From contig VXAA01004209.1 of the NCBI GenBank assembly GCA_013399115.1, positions 334,802-398,801 on the forward strand: 64,000 nt of DNA, in the 5' to 3' direction. This stretch comes from Anseranas semipalmata (lineage: Eukaryota > Chordata > Aves > Anseriformes > Anseranatidae). Position 1 is the stretch's first letter. Each line of letters opens with the position of its first letter. Of this stretch, positions 13,705 to 26,100 are shown in pieces. The notes beneath the pieces were generated by a model. That model had not been told where the DNA came from. It was given only the letters and a program-made list of their open reading frames with translations, and did no database searches. The translations under genes and the position numbers were made by a program.

Positions 13705-16700
13705 AAGACAGCCAAAAAGTGTAAAACAAAGGGGGAAACAAATTTTTAAAAGCATGTTATCAGAGGTATGTGTTGTGATATGGCACTGGAGTCTTGCACC
13801 AAAATATAACGTTGAAAAAACATAATTTTTATCTGAACTGTATATAATTAACTTTTAGGTAAGAAGGGTAATTTGAGATTCTTTCAAGCTGTGTGTAGAG
13901 TGTAGAAACTGATTTTTTAATTAAGCTTATGCATAATAAACTGAGTGAATATGGGGTGTGAATGAAGAGAATGTGCATTTGTACGTTATTAATGCATTTC
14001 AAAACTGAAAAAATTGGTTAAGTATTCATGTTTGTTAAAGGTAATAGTTTATTAAATGCACTTGTCTGTTCTGCAGGATTTGTTCAGTGACGTAAGTCAA
14101 CAGCATTTTCTGGAGTGAATGTGAATTTAGTGGTGATGTTGTCAGCATGAAGTTGGTATCTAGTGGCATTACGTGGTGGATTAATCACAGTGGTTAGGGC
14201 TTTTTTTGAAAATGATGTCTTGAGTATCTTTCAATGAGCTGACAGTTTGTAAAGGTGGCTGCATCTTACCTTCCTTATCACACAGCGTGGGTCATAGGCT
14301 TTGCAATGGGCTGGGAATATTCATGTGGCAGAAGAATATGTAACGTTAAAGGAGATTCCGGATTGTTGAAGTGTTGCATCGAATACTGCTTGTCAACTTA
14401 TGAAGTTGAATTTTTAATTCTGCAAATTATATGCTTGCTTGTGTTATACAGTCATTTGTTAATATCTCAAAATTAGAACAGCATATTTTGGTCTTTTTGG
14501 TAATGGACATATTACTGTAGAATTAAGTTGTACCTGTCTATATTGTAAGACCATTAGCTTTTCTATTTGTGAATGAAATTACCCTAATAGAACTTGTTGC
14601 TTTTTTTTTTGTTCTTATATATAACCTATGCTTTAACTGCAGAATGATGAACCTTATCTGTGCCAACGCTGAAAGAGCAAATGTAGGTGGTAATGCTCAG
14701 TGAAAAGCACGACCTGAGTGCACACGATACTGAGCTAGTATCAATCTGACTAGTTCATTTGCCACCACTGAAGTTACAGAAACTGAGGACCAGAGACAAG
14801 CTGGACAGCTCATGCCATTCTTAATTCTGTTACAACTTTGCTGCTATTGGTCTCGGAGCTCGTTCATTGAACGTTAGGTCATGAATGCCATTGTGTGTTG
14901 CATTTGGACCTTTGGTGCGCTGCAGGCAGGCCAAGAGATAGCGGCTTTGTCATCGTGTGTTATCTGTCTTCTAGTTCTCCTCCTGGAAAGCCAGCCTTCT
15001 GTAGGCGTCTGAGGACATCTGAGGTTTTCCAGGTTTACACAGGCAGGTGTGTAGGTACATGATGGAACTAGGGAAGAGTCCCTAATGAGGTATGTGTGCT
15101 TCACTTTGCTCTCCAATCCTGCAAGTTCAGCACTTAGCCTGTAAAATGCTGTGAGGAGCCCTGTGGATGTCCAAACGGCTGGTCTTTCAGGTCTCCTCTG
15201 TCAGCAACTCTTCCTCTAAGGCTTCCAGTGAAAGTGTTAGGTGTGATAGGAGTATTGGCGATCGGCCCTATGAAGTCAAGATTTTACTCAGCTTTGCAAA
15301 CAACCAGTCAGTGGTGGGCAGTGATGACTGCAGCTTGGGGGAAGAGACCGTAAGGGTTCAAAATGAATTTGAGAAACTTTACCTGCTGCTACCAGTCCCT
15401 CTCTTGCAAGTACTTTCTTAAATAACTAGTAAGAACTGAAACCAATTCTCAGCGTTTATGTTTTTAAAGGGTTTTTATTTTGGTCCCTAACGTTGTCTCT
15501 TGTGTTACTTCTGTGACTACACCTGTGTTCATTTTAGTTACGTTTTGTTACTTTTCCATAAAACTTATGACTTTAACGTGTTTTCATCACAGGAACACTT
15601 ATAAATGAGGATAGAAAATAACTGTTTTGAAAAGCATAAGTAGATCGGTGTATGCAGCATCCCTACTGTTCAAGGTCTTTCATTATTTCAAGTTTGCAAA
15701 AATTAGCTTTAAAAAAAAAATAAACTGTGAAATTGTTCAATAAGTAGGGATCCTTGCATTTTTTTGTGATTTCTTCCCCCCCAACCTCCTCCTCTCCACC
15801 CTTGATGGTGGAAGCTTTTAAAAAATGTATTATTAGAAGGGTTTTTACTTTCTGTAGTGTTTGTTTTTCTCCCACAGCACTGTAGTTTTACTTTTCTACT
15901 TGGTATTTTAAAACAGAGCAAATGCTTGGAATGTCATTTCTAATTTTAACTGTAAGTTTAGTTCTCTACTCAATATAGCTAACAGGTTTCGTTTCCCTAC
16001 AGCAACAAATCTCCTATTGTAGAACCCTTTCATGCTAACACACTTCCACTCCCCCTCCATGATGCATCAAGACAAATCTACAATAAAGCAGATAGAGCTC
16101 AGACTTGCCTCTGTTTGACAGTTTTAAGTCTCTTAGTGCTTTCATTTTTTGAAAGCTTTTTTTCCCCTCACTCCAGAGAAAAATGGCAATCTTCAATGAC
16201 ATAGTTACAAATTCAAGTTACAGTGTAAGGTGCAAATTCAGTGCAGATAGTTAGAAACAACTGAAAGCTGTACTGTTGTAACTTCAACTACTGTGTGCTT
16301 CCCTCGCTGCTTTAAGAATGTGTTTTCACTTCTGTGCTTTCTAACTGCAAAAATGCTATAGGTACGAATATGCAGTTAGCAAACACCTGCTCACGTGTTC
16401 TGGTATGGCTCTCTTTTATTTCAGTTCCAGGCATGGACTCCACAGAAACGGTCAGGTGTCTTCACTGGCCTGATTCAAAACTCATGGTAGCCACAGCTGA
16501 TAGTAGAGGTCTTGCTTTGGATTTACAGCAGCATCCTGATAGCACAGCTTGGCCCAATTTTTGGCAAAGTGAATAGAAAGATAGGGTTTCTGCTTGTTCT
16601 AGGGTTTGGGCACTGTTCTGTTATAGCAGCATTACTAGGATATTTCAGTTATACTTATGAATCATTTAATTTCCTACTCAAATCAGTGTTTTAAAACAAT

Positions 16701-16824
16701 TTCCTGATTTTTTTTTCCTGCTGCCTGTGGACTTTGTATGTATCCTAAGAAAGGAAAAGTGAATTAACAGCTAGTCCAAATAAACTCATATTATGTACTT
16801 AAAGCAAGAGAGAAATTTGGGGTC

Positions 16825-16860
16825 TCTTTAGATACAAATAAATCTTTAGATACAAATAAA
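16825..16860. repeat. Perfect 18-bp tandem duplication
   Basis: Two exact adjacent copies of tctttagatacaaataaa (16825-16842 and 16843-16860). Confidence 0.95.
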
Positions 16861-19800
16861 CAAAGCCAATCTCTATCAGGTATGCATAATGGGTCCCTTG
16901 ATTACAATTTTTTTTTCATTTCATTTATAAATAAATTTCTCATTCATTTTTTGTGTGCCAGATAGAGTATAGCCCATCTAAATGATATAAAGTCTGTAAT
17001 AATAGTAATTCTGAAGATCTTTTTCTTCAGTTTTGTGTCAGGGCGTGGGAGATGTTTTGCAGCAACATGTGCTTTCTCTTCTGGCAGCCTTATGCTCTTT
17101 CATCTTTTTTCTTGCTTCCCTTCTTTTTCCCCTCACATGTATTAAAAAAAAGTAACTGCACATCCTCTGATCATAGTACTCAACTGTGTGTCTTGGAAGA
17201 GCATATACATTCATTTGAAGTTTCAGTCTTATTTCATTCCAACTTGCATTGGTGTATGGCATGGAGTAATTCCTCTCTGAAGAGGCTTTTGTAGTGCGGT
17301 ATCTGCCATCTCAAAATGCAGAAAGCTTGAAATACGCTGAACCTTCCACTCTTGTGCTTGTAGCTCTTGTTTTATGTCAACTGAACCATACATCCTCACT
17401 GCATTGTGCAACAGACATTGCTAATTCAAATTATTGTTAATTACTTGGTAGTTCTTGCTAGCTACATGCCAATTTGTTTATATTATATGTACACTTTTCA
17501 TTACAAATCCAAACATCAAGCCTTTAAGTCTCGGCCACCAGGGCAAACTACAGGGAAGCTGTGATTCCTCATTCCTGGCCTTTCTGTATACCTGACTTCT
17601 CTGAGAGCCACGCAACAGGGAGTTGCTTTTCTTTATAGAGTGACAAGCTTCCATTTACTGCCAAACACCGGTTTGGAGGAAATGCGAAGTCCGGGGAGTT
17701 GTCACACTTGCGTTTCATCTGTGAGGCATGAATATTAGCAGAGGAACCATTTTCTGTAGGTATGAAATGGAGCAAAGCTGTTAGAGTTGATATGAATGTT
17801 TTTTGGACAGAGACTGGGTAAAAGTCTTTCCTGTACTCACAGTTGAGTGTTAAACGGTTTCAGACCTTTGTTAGCTTCTGAAATAAAACCTTTCTTTAGG
17901 TCATTTTTTTCCGAAAGATTGCCAGCTCTTGAAGGAATCAGGCTGTGTTACCCACTTGTCTTGTGACGATTAGATGGGAGACTATATAGATGCTTGCTAT
18001 CTTGCTTCAAAATCTGAAGAGTTAAAATAGTCATCAGCATTATTGTGATGGACAGCTCTTCCTAATTAATGTTATTCCGTTTTTGAACTATTATTGCCTA
18101 TTTTCCCAGGCTGAGTTTAGCTGTTTCTCATAAGGACTTTAAGATGTAGATCTTGTATTTTACTTTCCCTGATAGGAACCTTAAATACCTCATTTGATAG
18201 CACCTGAAAATCATGTCTGGGTTACCATGTATGCTCAACTTGCTGGATTCTATAAATAAAAAGTTCTCAACACAGCACTTGGATGTCTTCCAAAACTCAC
18301 TACACTTACTTTCCCCTTTATTCTTTTTCTTTTAAATGATCTATTAGCTGTTTTTCAGTCTATAGGACAATACCTTTTCTTTTTTTTTTCTTCATTTTTT
18401 TAGACCAGCCTGAATAATATTTCAAAGAAGTCAATATACAAGTGGTTTCTAAATATGTCTACTTTTTCTTAGTCTATTAAATCTTCTGTCTTGGTTTCTG
18501 GCGTATTTCAAGATAACATCAAGTGGCTTTTTTTCTCACTCCCCCGTTTTATTTTAACCTTTTGTCTTCTGTGGATGTTGATTTATGCTTTGATAGCTGG
18601 TTCTGGAGTAAGGAGGGAGGGAATCTATACAGACTTTCTCAAGGAAATCCTTTTAGACTTTCTGAAATATTTCTTGTTTGTTACTCATCAGTCAAAACAA
18701 TGTACTCTGAACATTAGAACTTAATTAAGTTTTCTCTCACTTTTTTACTTATGAAAGATCATGGCACTGTTAGGTAAGTAACAGTCCTTTTGTTAGAAAA
18801 TGCAAAATCAAGCCGTCCATTTAAAAATGAACATGAAACCTTTGTCAGAAAACTTGAGTCTGATTCTGGCAGGCCAAATAACCCAGCATAAAGAGGTAGA
18901 CAAGAAAACTCACATATTCGAGGCAGGTGTTATGAACTTTTTTTATGAAGGCATTCATTAAGCATCAAATATGTGGAACTGAAGTTCAGGCTTCTGGTGA
19001 AATTGGTGTACAATATGAAAAATTTTTCATTGTTAGGAACACTTGAGGAAGGAATGTTAAAGGAATAATTTACATTCGTCCCTGCAGAATCTCACTGAAG
19101 TAGAGAATGAACTCTGCGACACGTTTGGATCCTGTAGTGAGGAAGCGTATGGGTGCATGTTCTAATGGTTATTTATTACCAGATGTTAGGGATAAAAAAT
19201 GGGTGATAAAAGTTTTAAGGGAAAAGAGAGATTAATTCTGAGGGAGTGATTGATTGCCTCACTCTTCTTGAAAAATGAGTCAGACTTACTAAACTAAAAG
19301 AAGAGGCTTCATCTTCTCTGCAGAGCACTCACAAAAAAAAAAAAAAATGATACTCGTGGCTTGTTTCATATTACACTCTGCAATAGGTCCATATCACTTA
19401 ATGCTATCTGAATTGCATAGCCAGAGACAACATTCAAAGCTTCAAATTATGATAAAGAAATCCTTTTTAAATTAAAATTCAGTAGAAATGCCTATTGGAA
19501 GATTGCATGTTTTGTTCGCTTGAATATATCCTACTATAGAATCCAACTTTTCATTTAGCATTAGTAGTAAATATGGAAGTTGGAATGAGATAGGCTTACC
19601 TGATTTGCTTAGGAATGAGGTGGCACCCAAACCTATGCTATGAAAAAACTATCAAAGGTCTTTTTAATAGTTTTCTTTGTGGCCTTTTCCAACAGTTCAT
19701 TCCCACTATAGCTCATTGAGCTGAAAGAAGGTAGTACAGGTAGGTAATTTAACAGGTAATTAAAGAATGCTTGTATCCATCTGCGCAGTGACTATTCTGC

Positions 19801-19904
19801 TTTGTCTTTCTATCTACACGCTGTGCTTGTGGCGAACAGCCAAACAGAAGGACTTCCCTGTCAGGTTCCAAATCCTAATGTTTTGTCATCTTTATGTCTC
19901 ACAG

Positions 19905-19989
19905 AGTTCTGAAGCCTCCGAAGTGGTAATCCTGGAGCGGTGCTGGGTTGTGGAGTTCAGGAATAAAACAGATGTTTCAATAATTCTCA
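19905..19989 (+). CDS. INPP4B: INPP4B upstream coding exon: middle strands of an N-terminal PH domain (putative)
   Basis: This 85-nt exon is flanked by an acceptor reading tctcacag (ends 19904) and a strong donor, gtaagt (starts 19990). Entered in phase 0 it encodes 28 residues, including EVVILERCWVVEF, then leaves one base over (phase 1). The pattern hydrophobic-hydrophobic-LE-x-C-x-V-x is typical of a middle strand in small PH domains; PLEKHJ1 has a very similar LLLERCRV stretch. The phase-1 end fits the phase-1 acceptor at 29708, and the junction codon becomes AAA (Lys), giving a continuous strand SIILKFQSG. The joined product then runs into the Trp-containing C-terminal PH helix and on into INPP4B. 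The usual INPP4B protein begins downstream of this exon, so it would belong to an N-terminally extended isoform. Exon boundaries and the PH fold are inferred from sequence; transcription has not been shown. The upstream exon, which must end in phase 0, was not found in the window. Confidence 0.68.
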
Positions 19990-21148
19990 GTAAGTAAGAC
20001 ACAGCTCGGTATGTTCAGTGTGAATTTTCTACTTCTGTCAACAAAACCAACAAAAAAGCAACCACCCAAACACTGAAACTTTGCCATAAACTTAGCTAAA
20101 ATCTGTCCTGTTGTCTGTTAACAATGAGTGCATCTAAATATTGCTCAACTCTGCGTTCATGCCTGACAAGAAAATCCTAAAAGCCATCGTTTTACTTTTT
20201 TTGAAATAAAGTGAAAGTAATTGTCTTTCTCTGACAATAAGTTTGATGTTCTGGTTTATTAAGTATTATGTAGGATATGGGTTTTATGTTGACGCATACT
20301 TAATTTATCATATTCCTAAATGATTCGTCATTGCCAACCTCCCTATTAAGTTGTGGCTTCCTGTTTTTTTCTCATCTCATGTCAACTTTTCACTCATTGA
20401 ATTGATTAAAAAAAATAATAAAAGGGAAAAAATATTAATTATTTCATAGCAATAAGAATCATTTTAGTGCGAAGACTTTCATTTGGAGAAAATGCTGACA
20501 TACAGTTTTCTCTGCAGGAACAATTCAAATGACCATTGTGTTTAAAAAATTTCCATGAAGTGGACTCTTTCTGATACCATTTCAGAGTTTAAGTCTTTAG
20601 GTCAATTTGTCATTTTCAGTTAGCTTTTAATGGTCCAAGAGGTTTAAAAAACAATTAAGTTCTACCTACCTGAATCTGAGAAAGTCAAGAGGTTGTTTTT
20701 TTGTTCTTTTTTTTTTTTTTTTTTAACTGTGCCAAGTGTATTCTCTTACAGTTTAAACAATCATCTCCTGAAGTGGTTCTTAGTGTTTGAGAAGGCAGTG
20801 ACTTAAAATGTACTTGTTGTGTGTTTTGTCTTTTTCTGGATAGTATTTTGAGGAATAGGTCCAGCCTTGCAACTTTACTAAAGCAATTAAATCTTATCTC
20901 TTGTGCCTGATGATGAGACATTACATTAAAAAGGGCTTCTTTCTGGATTTGGAAGCATTACTTTGCCTAATTATAACAGCTGAATGATTACCACTGACTC
21001 TCAAACTGAGGCTTTTCTAATTCTGCCTTTATTGATTCTAACTCATTAATTGGAATCATTGGCTTTATGAGGTAGTGGTGTTACAGTTTGGGTATAAATA
21101 CAGTCATGCCAGTTCCCTTCTTGCACTTCTTTTACAATGCTATAACCA

Positions 21149-21191
21149 AGCATTGGTTGAATTGAATTGAACCATTGCTTCAACCAATGCT
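21149..21191. repeat. 13-bp perfect inverted repeat, 17-nt loop
   Basis: Arms agcattggttgaa (21149-21161) and ttcaaccaatgct (21179-21191). The flanks also share a near-direct repeat (caatgctataacca / caatgctgctatacca). The stem is too short for a typical microRNA precursor. Confidence 0.9.
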
Positions 21192-22859
21192 GCTATACCA
21201 AGAACTTAGTTTTAGTTGTAGTTACTGACAGGATGTTTTTAATTGGCTTTGAAGATTGCAGACAGGACAGTTTCTGTGGCAGTGAGACTAGCGGATTTTA
21301 AGTCCAAACACTGGAGAAGCAGACAACTGAAGGTCTGTCTCTCCCGTGAGAGATTGAAAGTCAGTAGTGTAGCTAAAAGTAAAGGTGGCATATCGGACCG
21401 GTCTTTAAAAATGTGTTAAAGGAGAAAAGAGGAAACAACACAGAAAGACAGCAGAGCCGTGAAATGATGATGAATGCCTGGAGGGTGACCAAAGGAATAC
21501 AACAAAAGGTAGAGGAAGAGACAGGCAGAGGAGAAATGGATTTCAAACTTGGCAGTTTCTGTGTGCTGGAGAACAAGGGCAAGAGGTTGGCAGATGATTC
21601 ACTGAATGGGAAAAGAGAAAGCAAGCCAGACTATTATGAGTTATTAGAACAAAACTGAAGAGGAATGAAGATGGTATACTGCGTACTGAGTGAGGGTAAA
21701 GTACCAAAAGAAGTGAAATAATACTCCATGTACTGTAGGGAAGAGCAGAACTGAGAAGTCAAAAGGGCGGGGGGTGAGAAACTCAAGAATGAACAAGAGA
21801 TCTTTGTCAGTAGGGGCTTTTATCATGGAAAAGCTACCTGCCTTGTCACTAGATGGTCATTGGGATATCCATCGGCTATTGGGAGCAAAACAAAACAAAA
21901 AAAATGAAAATGTGTATCTGGGTCTCTGAAATTCAGGTGGACGCAGGATAGGAGGATGTACCTGCTCACTATGACAAATTCCTGTTGGAACAGGCCAAGG
22001 GCAGCTATGCTAGTACACAACCAAAGCTCAAAGAAAAGGAAGCTGAGTTGATCCATGAAATTTAACGTCTGCAGGAAGGAAGGGACAGATTGTAAGATAA
22101 AGAAAATCAGTGTGTGGTTGAGGTTCAGGCTTCAAACTGGGGAGGGTTTTGGAATGAGCTTCTAGCTGACTATCTCTATCTTTCTGTGAGTGGTGGGCTT
22201 GAATGGTTAGTGAGAAATGGAGATTAAATGGGATATCTAAGAAGAGAATGTAATACATGACAGTGGAGTAAACATGGAGCAAAAAAAATAAAATTTTCAT
22301 GCAATATTTAGTTATATCATGGAGCTGATTGCCTCAGTGTTGTGTTCACTGAAATGTAAGTAGAGTACAAAAGAGATCAGGCAGTTGTAGCGGATAGATC
22401 TCTGTAAGCACTTTAAACATAGCGCTCCCAAAGCTGTCTAGCTCAAAACATGTCTAAGTGAAACATTAAATGAAACAGAAAGTTTCATTAGGTGAAACAT
22501 TGTTCTGTATTGGCTGGTTTCTCATGTGCCCTCGTAACATTTACTAGCTGCTATTAGCAGAGCAGGTCAGATGCTGGCACGAGATGGATCCGATTGAATG
22601 CTCACATGAGGGTTCACATGAGTGTGATCCAGTCCTGAAATCCAGAAAGGTGTGATAAGCAGAGTATTTCAGCCATTTTGTTCAAAAAGGTCTTAAACCC
22701 GGAAACTGCTGTGCACTGAAATGTTTGAGCAACGCAACGTTAACTTCCTCAGTTCCAGTTCTCCTGAATACAGACAGGCATCGTAGCCTCCTCAAACATG
22801 AAATATTTCTGTAAATCGTTATAATTATGTGTTCCTTTCTTCTTCTGGATCTTAGAAGG

Positions 22860-23195
22860 CCTGTTAAAGGCATTGGCAGCGGAGGAGGACTGCAGAGGTG
22901 GCCCCTGTGAGGAGGGGCTGGGGCTGCCCTGGGCCGGTTCCAGCCAGCTCCAGTGGCACCACCACAGGGCATGGCTGGGCCCAGCAGCCACAGGTGAGCA
23001 AACATATTTCATAAAGTGTAAAATGCCACATGGCAGTGAGCAGAGACAGGAAAAAATGTGCGAGGAGCAGCCCTGTGAGCACCAAGGGCAGAGAAAGAGG
23101 GGAGGGAAGCACTTCAGGTGCTGGAGCAGGTATTTCCATGCAGCCCCTGGAGAGGCCAGGCTGCAGCAGGGAAAATGTTGGTAGTTTTTGGTCAC
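22860..23195 (+). mobile_element. GC-rich transposon-like fragment, probably avian LINE 5'-region or ERV-derived
   Basis: A sharply GC-richer block in AT-rich surroundings. Its internal style, with repeated phrases such as gctggagcaggtatttccat, gcagcccctggagaggccag and ggctgcagcagg, resembles the repetitive 5' untranslated part of avian CR1 or retroviral-type elements. Frames are open on both strands for 100-190 codons because of composition (Pro/Leu/Cys-rich on the - strand), and none looks like a real protein. Family assignment is from memory of style, not an alignment, so it is tentative. Confidence 0.45.
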
Positions 23196-26100
23196 ACTTA
23201 TATTCCTCTTGAATAGGGTGACTGGAGCGCTGTGTGGCTAGATGTTTGAAACTCTCCCAAGAGCAATCTGAAGTCAGCTGTTGTGTTGTATGGAGCCTCG
23301 TGTTACATACATGGCGTGGGTGTGAGCCACCCCTGCAGGCCTCCTTTCTTCCATGTGGTACAACACAAAATTTGGGAATGAACCCAAGAGAGACAGGCAC
23401 AAGGAAATGAAATTGGATGTGAGAGACCACAATTAGGGACTGCGTTCTCCTGATCTGTAGATCTCTTCAGTTTTTCGGGATAAGAAGTTCCTTTAGGACT
23501 GCATTAATTGTATTATTGTGTGTGGTTTCTTAGTGAGAATTAGAAAAGTAAGAACTCTGATGTCTAGGTAGGGCTGGTGAGGCATGGAGAGGAAGGAGGG
23601 AAGACAGCAAGATGACAGAGCTTTTGATGCAAGGTCATAGTTATCTGTGGTGTTTTGCAGGGTGTCAGGTAAAAGGCCTGCATATAGGAATGCCCCTTGG
23701 ATGGCAAGTGTTCCCTTTTGCAATTTGTGAGTATGTAAGCCACATAACTTGGAGTTTTTTGTTTCCATGGCTTGGTAAGGCAGGTCAGTATCACTCCCTG
23801 TTTCTGAGTTGCAGTAACTGCGGCATACGCTAAAGTTATTTTTCCAGACTTAGATAGAGAATCAAGATCTCTGAATCCTGCCTCTTTTAAAGTAGACTGA
23901 TGGTTCAGCCAGGGGTGAGATATACTTCCTTTTTACAAAAGCAGTCTACTGCTGTGCAAAAGCTACCGTGAATGCTGCAGGACTTCTGTTCAGTGATCTT
24001 AAGATACCATTGTGGTGCTTAAATATTTGTGTGGTCTGCCTGGCTTTCAGCCTCAGTGTGGTGGTTAGTTAATGAAAGGAAAAAGCATGTGTGAAAGCCT
24101 GCTGGTATTTAAAGAAACAAAGTATTATAGTGCAGTAGTCAACCTGGGAAAACAAAGTTTTATATCCTGCCGTATTTATTTCAAACACCTCAGTCTTTTT
24201 TTTTTTTTTTTTGTGAGCTTCTGTGGTGACTTAAATGGAGATTATAATGGTAACTTACAAAAGTTTATTCCAGAACTGCAAAATAAAAAAATTTAAAAAA
24301 AAAAACTACTGAAGATAAAATTCTTAATTAAATTCTTTATCTTTGATCAAGAATTCAACTTTCAAAGGAAGATTAACATAGAATCATGAGTAACCATGGG
24401 ATGATTTCATCAATACTAATTTGAACATGAAATGCATCAGCATATAGAATTCAGTCAGCTTTGTGAATTAAAAGCCTCTGATGTCGGTAATAGAAATATC
24501 CTGCAGATATAATTTATGTATCAAAGCTTCATTCTACTTTTGTTACAGAATATGGTGGTTAGCTGTGACGGTGCTTTATATTTTAGAGCGACAGTGGTTC
24601 ATTGATATTTCCAACCATTTTCCATTGCTGAGGTAGCAATTGAGAATCACTTTTTGCTGGTGTGTGTGAACAGAGGGGGAACCTTTAACCTTTTTGAACT
24701 CTCCAACTTTGCATATTGGCATAGGAGGGGAAAAAAAGTGATCCTCTAGAAAAGGAGGGGCTGTCATCATGGGCACTGACCATGGGCTTAGTACATGGTT
24801 TTATTCAAATATTGCCAGTAATTTCTTTTGTACTCTTCAACATGATTTTATGCATACAGCTCTCCTTAATGAAAATAAAGTGAACCATAGCATATGTTTC
24901 TTCCTGTCACTTTTGCATATTCAGTAAAATAAAGCAATAAAGCCTTCTTAAGAAAACCTGAAAATTAATACGAAATGAAAAAGCTTTAGTAAACAGCGTT
25001 TCCGTCTACCTCTTGGAAGTTTGTTTTTATTTTATTTTGTTTTTATTTTTTGTTTTTAAATGTCTTTCTATTAAACTACAGTCTTCTGAAAGACAAGAGA
25101 ATTCCAGTAACTGTCTGTGCTTTTTGAGACTCAGTTATTTACTTCAGGTTTCACAGAAACCCAGGTTTCTGTCTCAGTTATTATTACAAAGTATTATTAC
25201 AAAGTGTAGTTACAACAACAACAAAAATTTATTTTAGGACGATGGAACTAATACCAAAATACACTTCTGACTTTGGGTTAGAGCGGAAGGGGCTTTCTAG
25301 TGCTGTTGGGGATATCTCAGCTCATCTTTGTGCTATTTTGTTATTTGACAGCAGTTCTGTTTGAGCGGGGGGTGTTCTTTATTTGCAGAAGGCCTAAGGG
25401 ACCATAGCTTTATATGCTGGCTTCACTGGGAGAAACTCTGCTAAGGTCAAGCTTCAGGAAAAGGTGCACAGAGTCCTGATCAGAAAACGTTCTCTAAACA
25501 GACATGTTTGCTTTCCAGTATCTGCTTCCTCAGCTCTTGCCCCTAATTGAAGTCTCTGATACTGAAATAAGAAAAAGAAGCAGCGTAGCCACAGAACCAG
25601 AATAGCTTTCCATAATGTCAGTGTAAGTGGTGTCTCTACTTCTGGCCACTTTGTGTTTCAGGGGACAGGAAGTCAAGAGAAGTGTGAACGTGGTTATACG
25701 TTGTGGAAGTTGGGCAGTTTCTGGACAACAGAACTTTCCTTTGAACTTTGTGTACAGCAACACTACTGGCCAAGTGGGTGCACGTTTATGTAGTCCTGAA
25801 TCCGCCTGCTGTAGAGCAAATGCAGAGTGCCCTGCTACACAACCTGCTCCTGCAGATTGCACAAATGGTGCCTCGGTGTTGGCTTGCTTTCACTGCTTTA
25901 TCCAAGTGTCAGTGCTAACACTTGGCATCAAGCTGGTGCACTAAAGTTAGTAATACTTGCTCCCTCTCTTTTCTTTTCCCCTGAGGCTGGTAGTTGTGAC
26001 AGTTAGTTTATTTTCAACTGACCAGCTCAATCTGACAAGCTTTGTATAACGTTGGCCTGGATAGTGATTTCAATTAGATATGCACAAGTCTACCGTCAGG

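Larger units (their letters stand above)
1..19904 (+). other. Upstream intron or 5' non-coding sequence of INPP4B
   Basis: No convincing coding exon is seen on either strand. Open frames here are short, lack codon-like composition and match no family I recognise. The stretch contains a recent CR1 fragment (4892-5205), an older CR1-type relic near 7.9 kb, a CG/CA microsatellite (2501-2550), assorted poly-A/T tracts and one ambiguous base. There is no CpG island or promoter-like GC peak, which suits intronic sequence inside a larger transcription unit that starts further upstream. Two small intervals with good splice-site flanks (2048-2095 and 14077-14091) are listed separately as doubtful exon candidates. 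Confidence 0.6.

Noticed and set aside
1..19904. First half of the PH domain (a K-x-W-x-x-R-W-F-x-L type exon)
   Set aside because: Expected upstream of 19905 and ending in phase 0, but I could not find a convincing exon; it is probably outside the window.
22864..23430. 188-codon open frame on the - strand (and 103 codons on +)
   Set aside because: Leu/Pro/Cys-rich text driven by the GC-rich transposon-like patch; frames are open on both strands at once and none resembles a protein family.
25530..25944. Overlapping 110- and 105-codon frames on opposite strands
   Set aside because: Mutually overlapping, no domain, no splice phase compatible with INPP4B.
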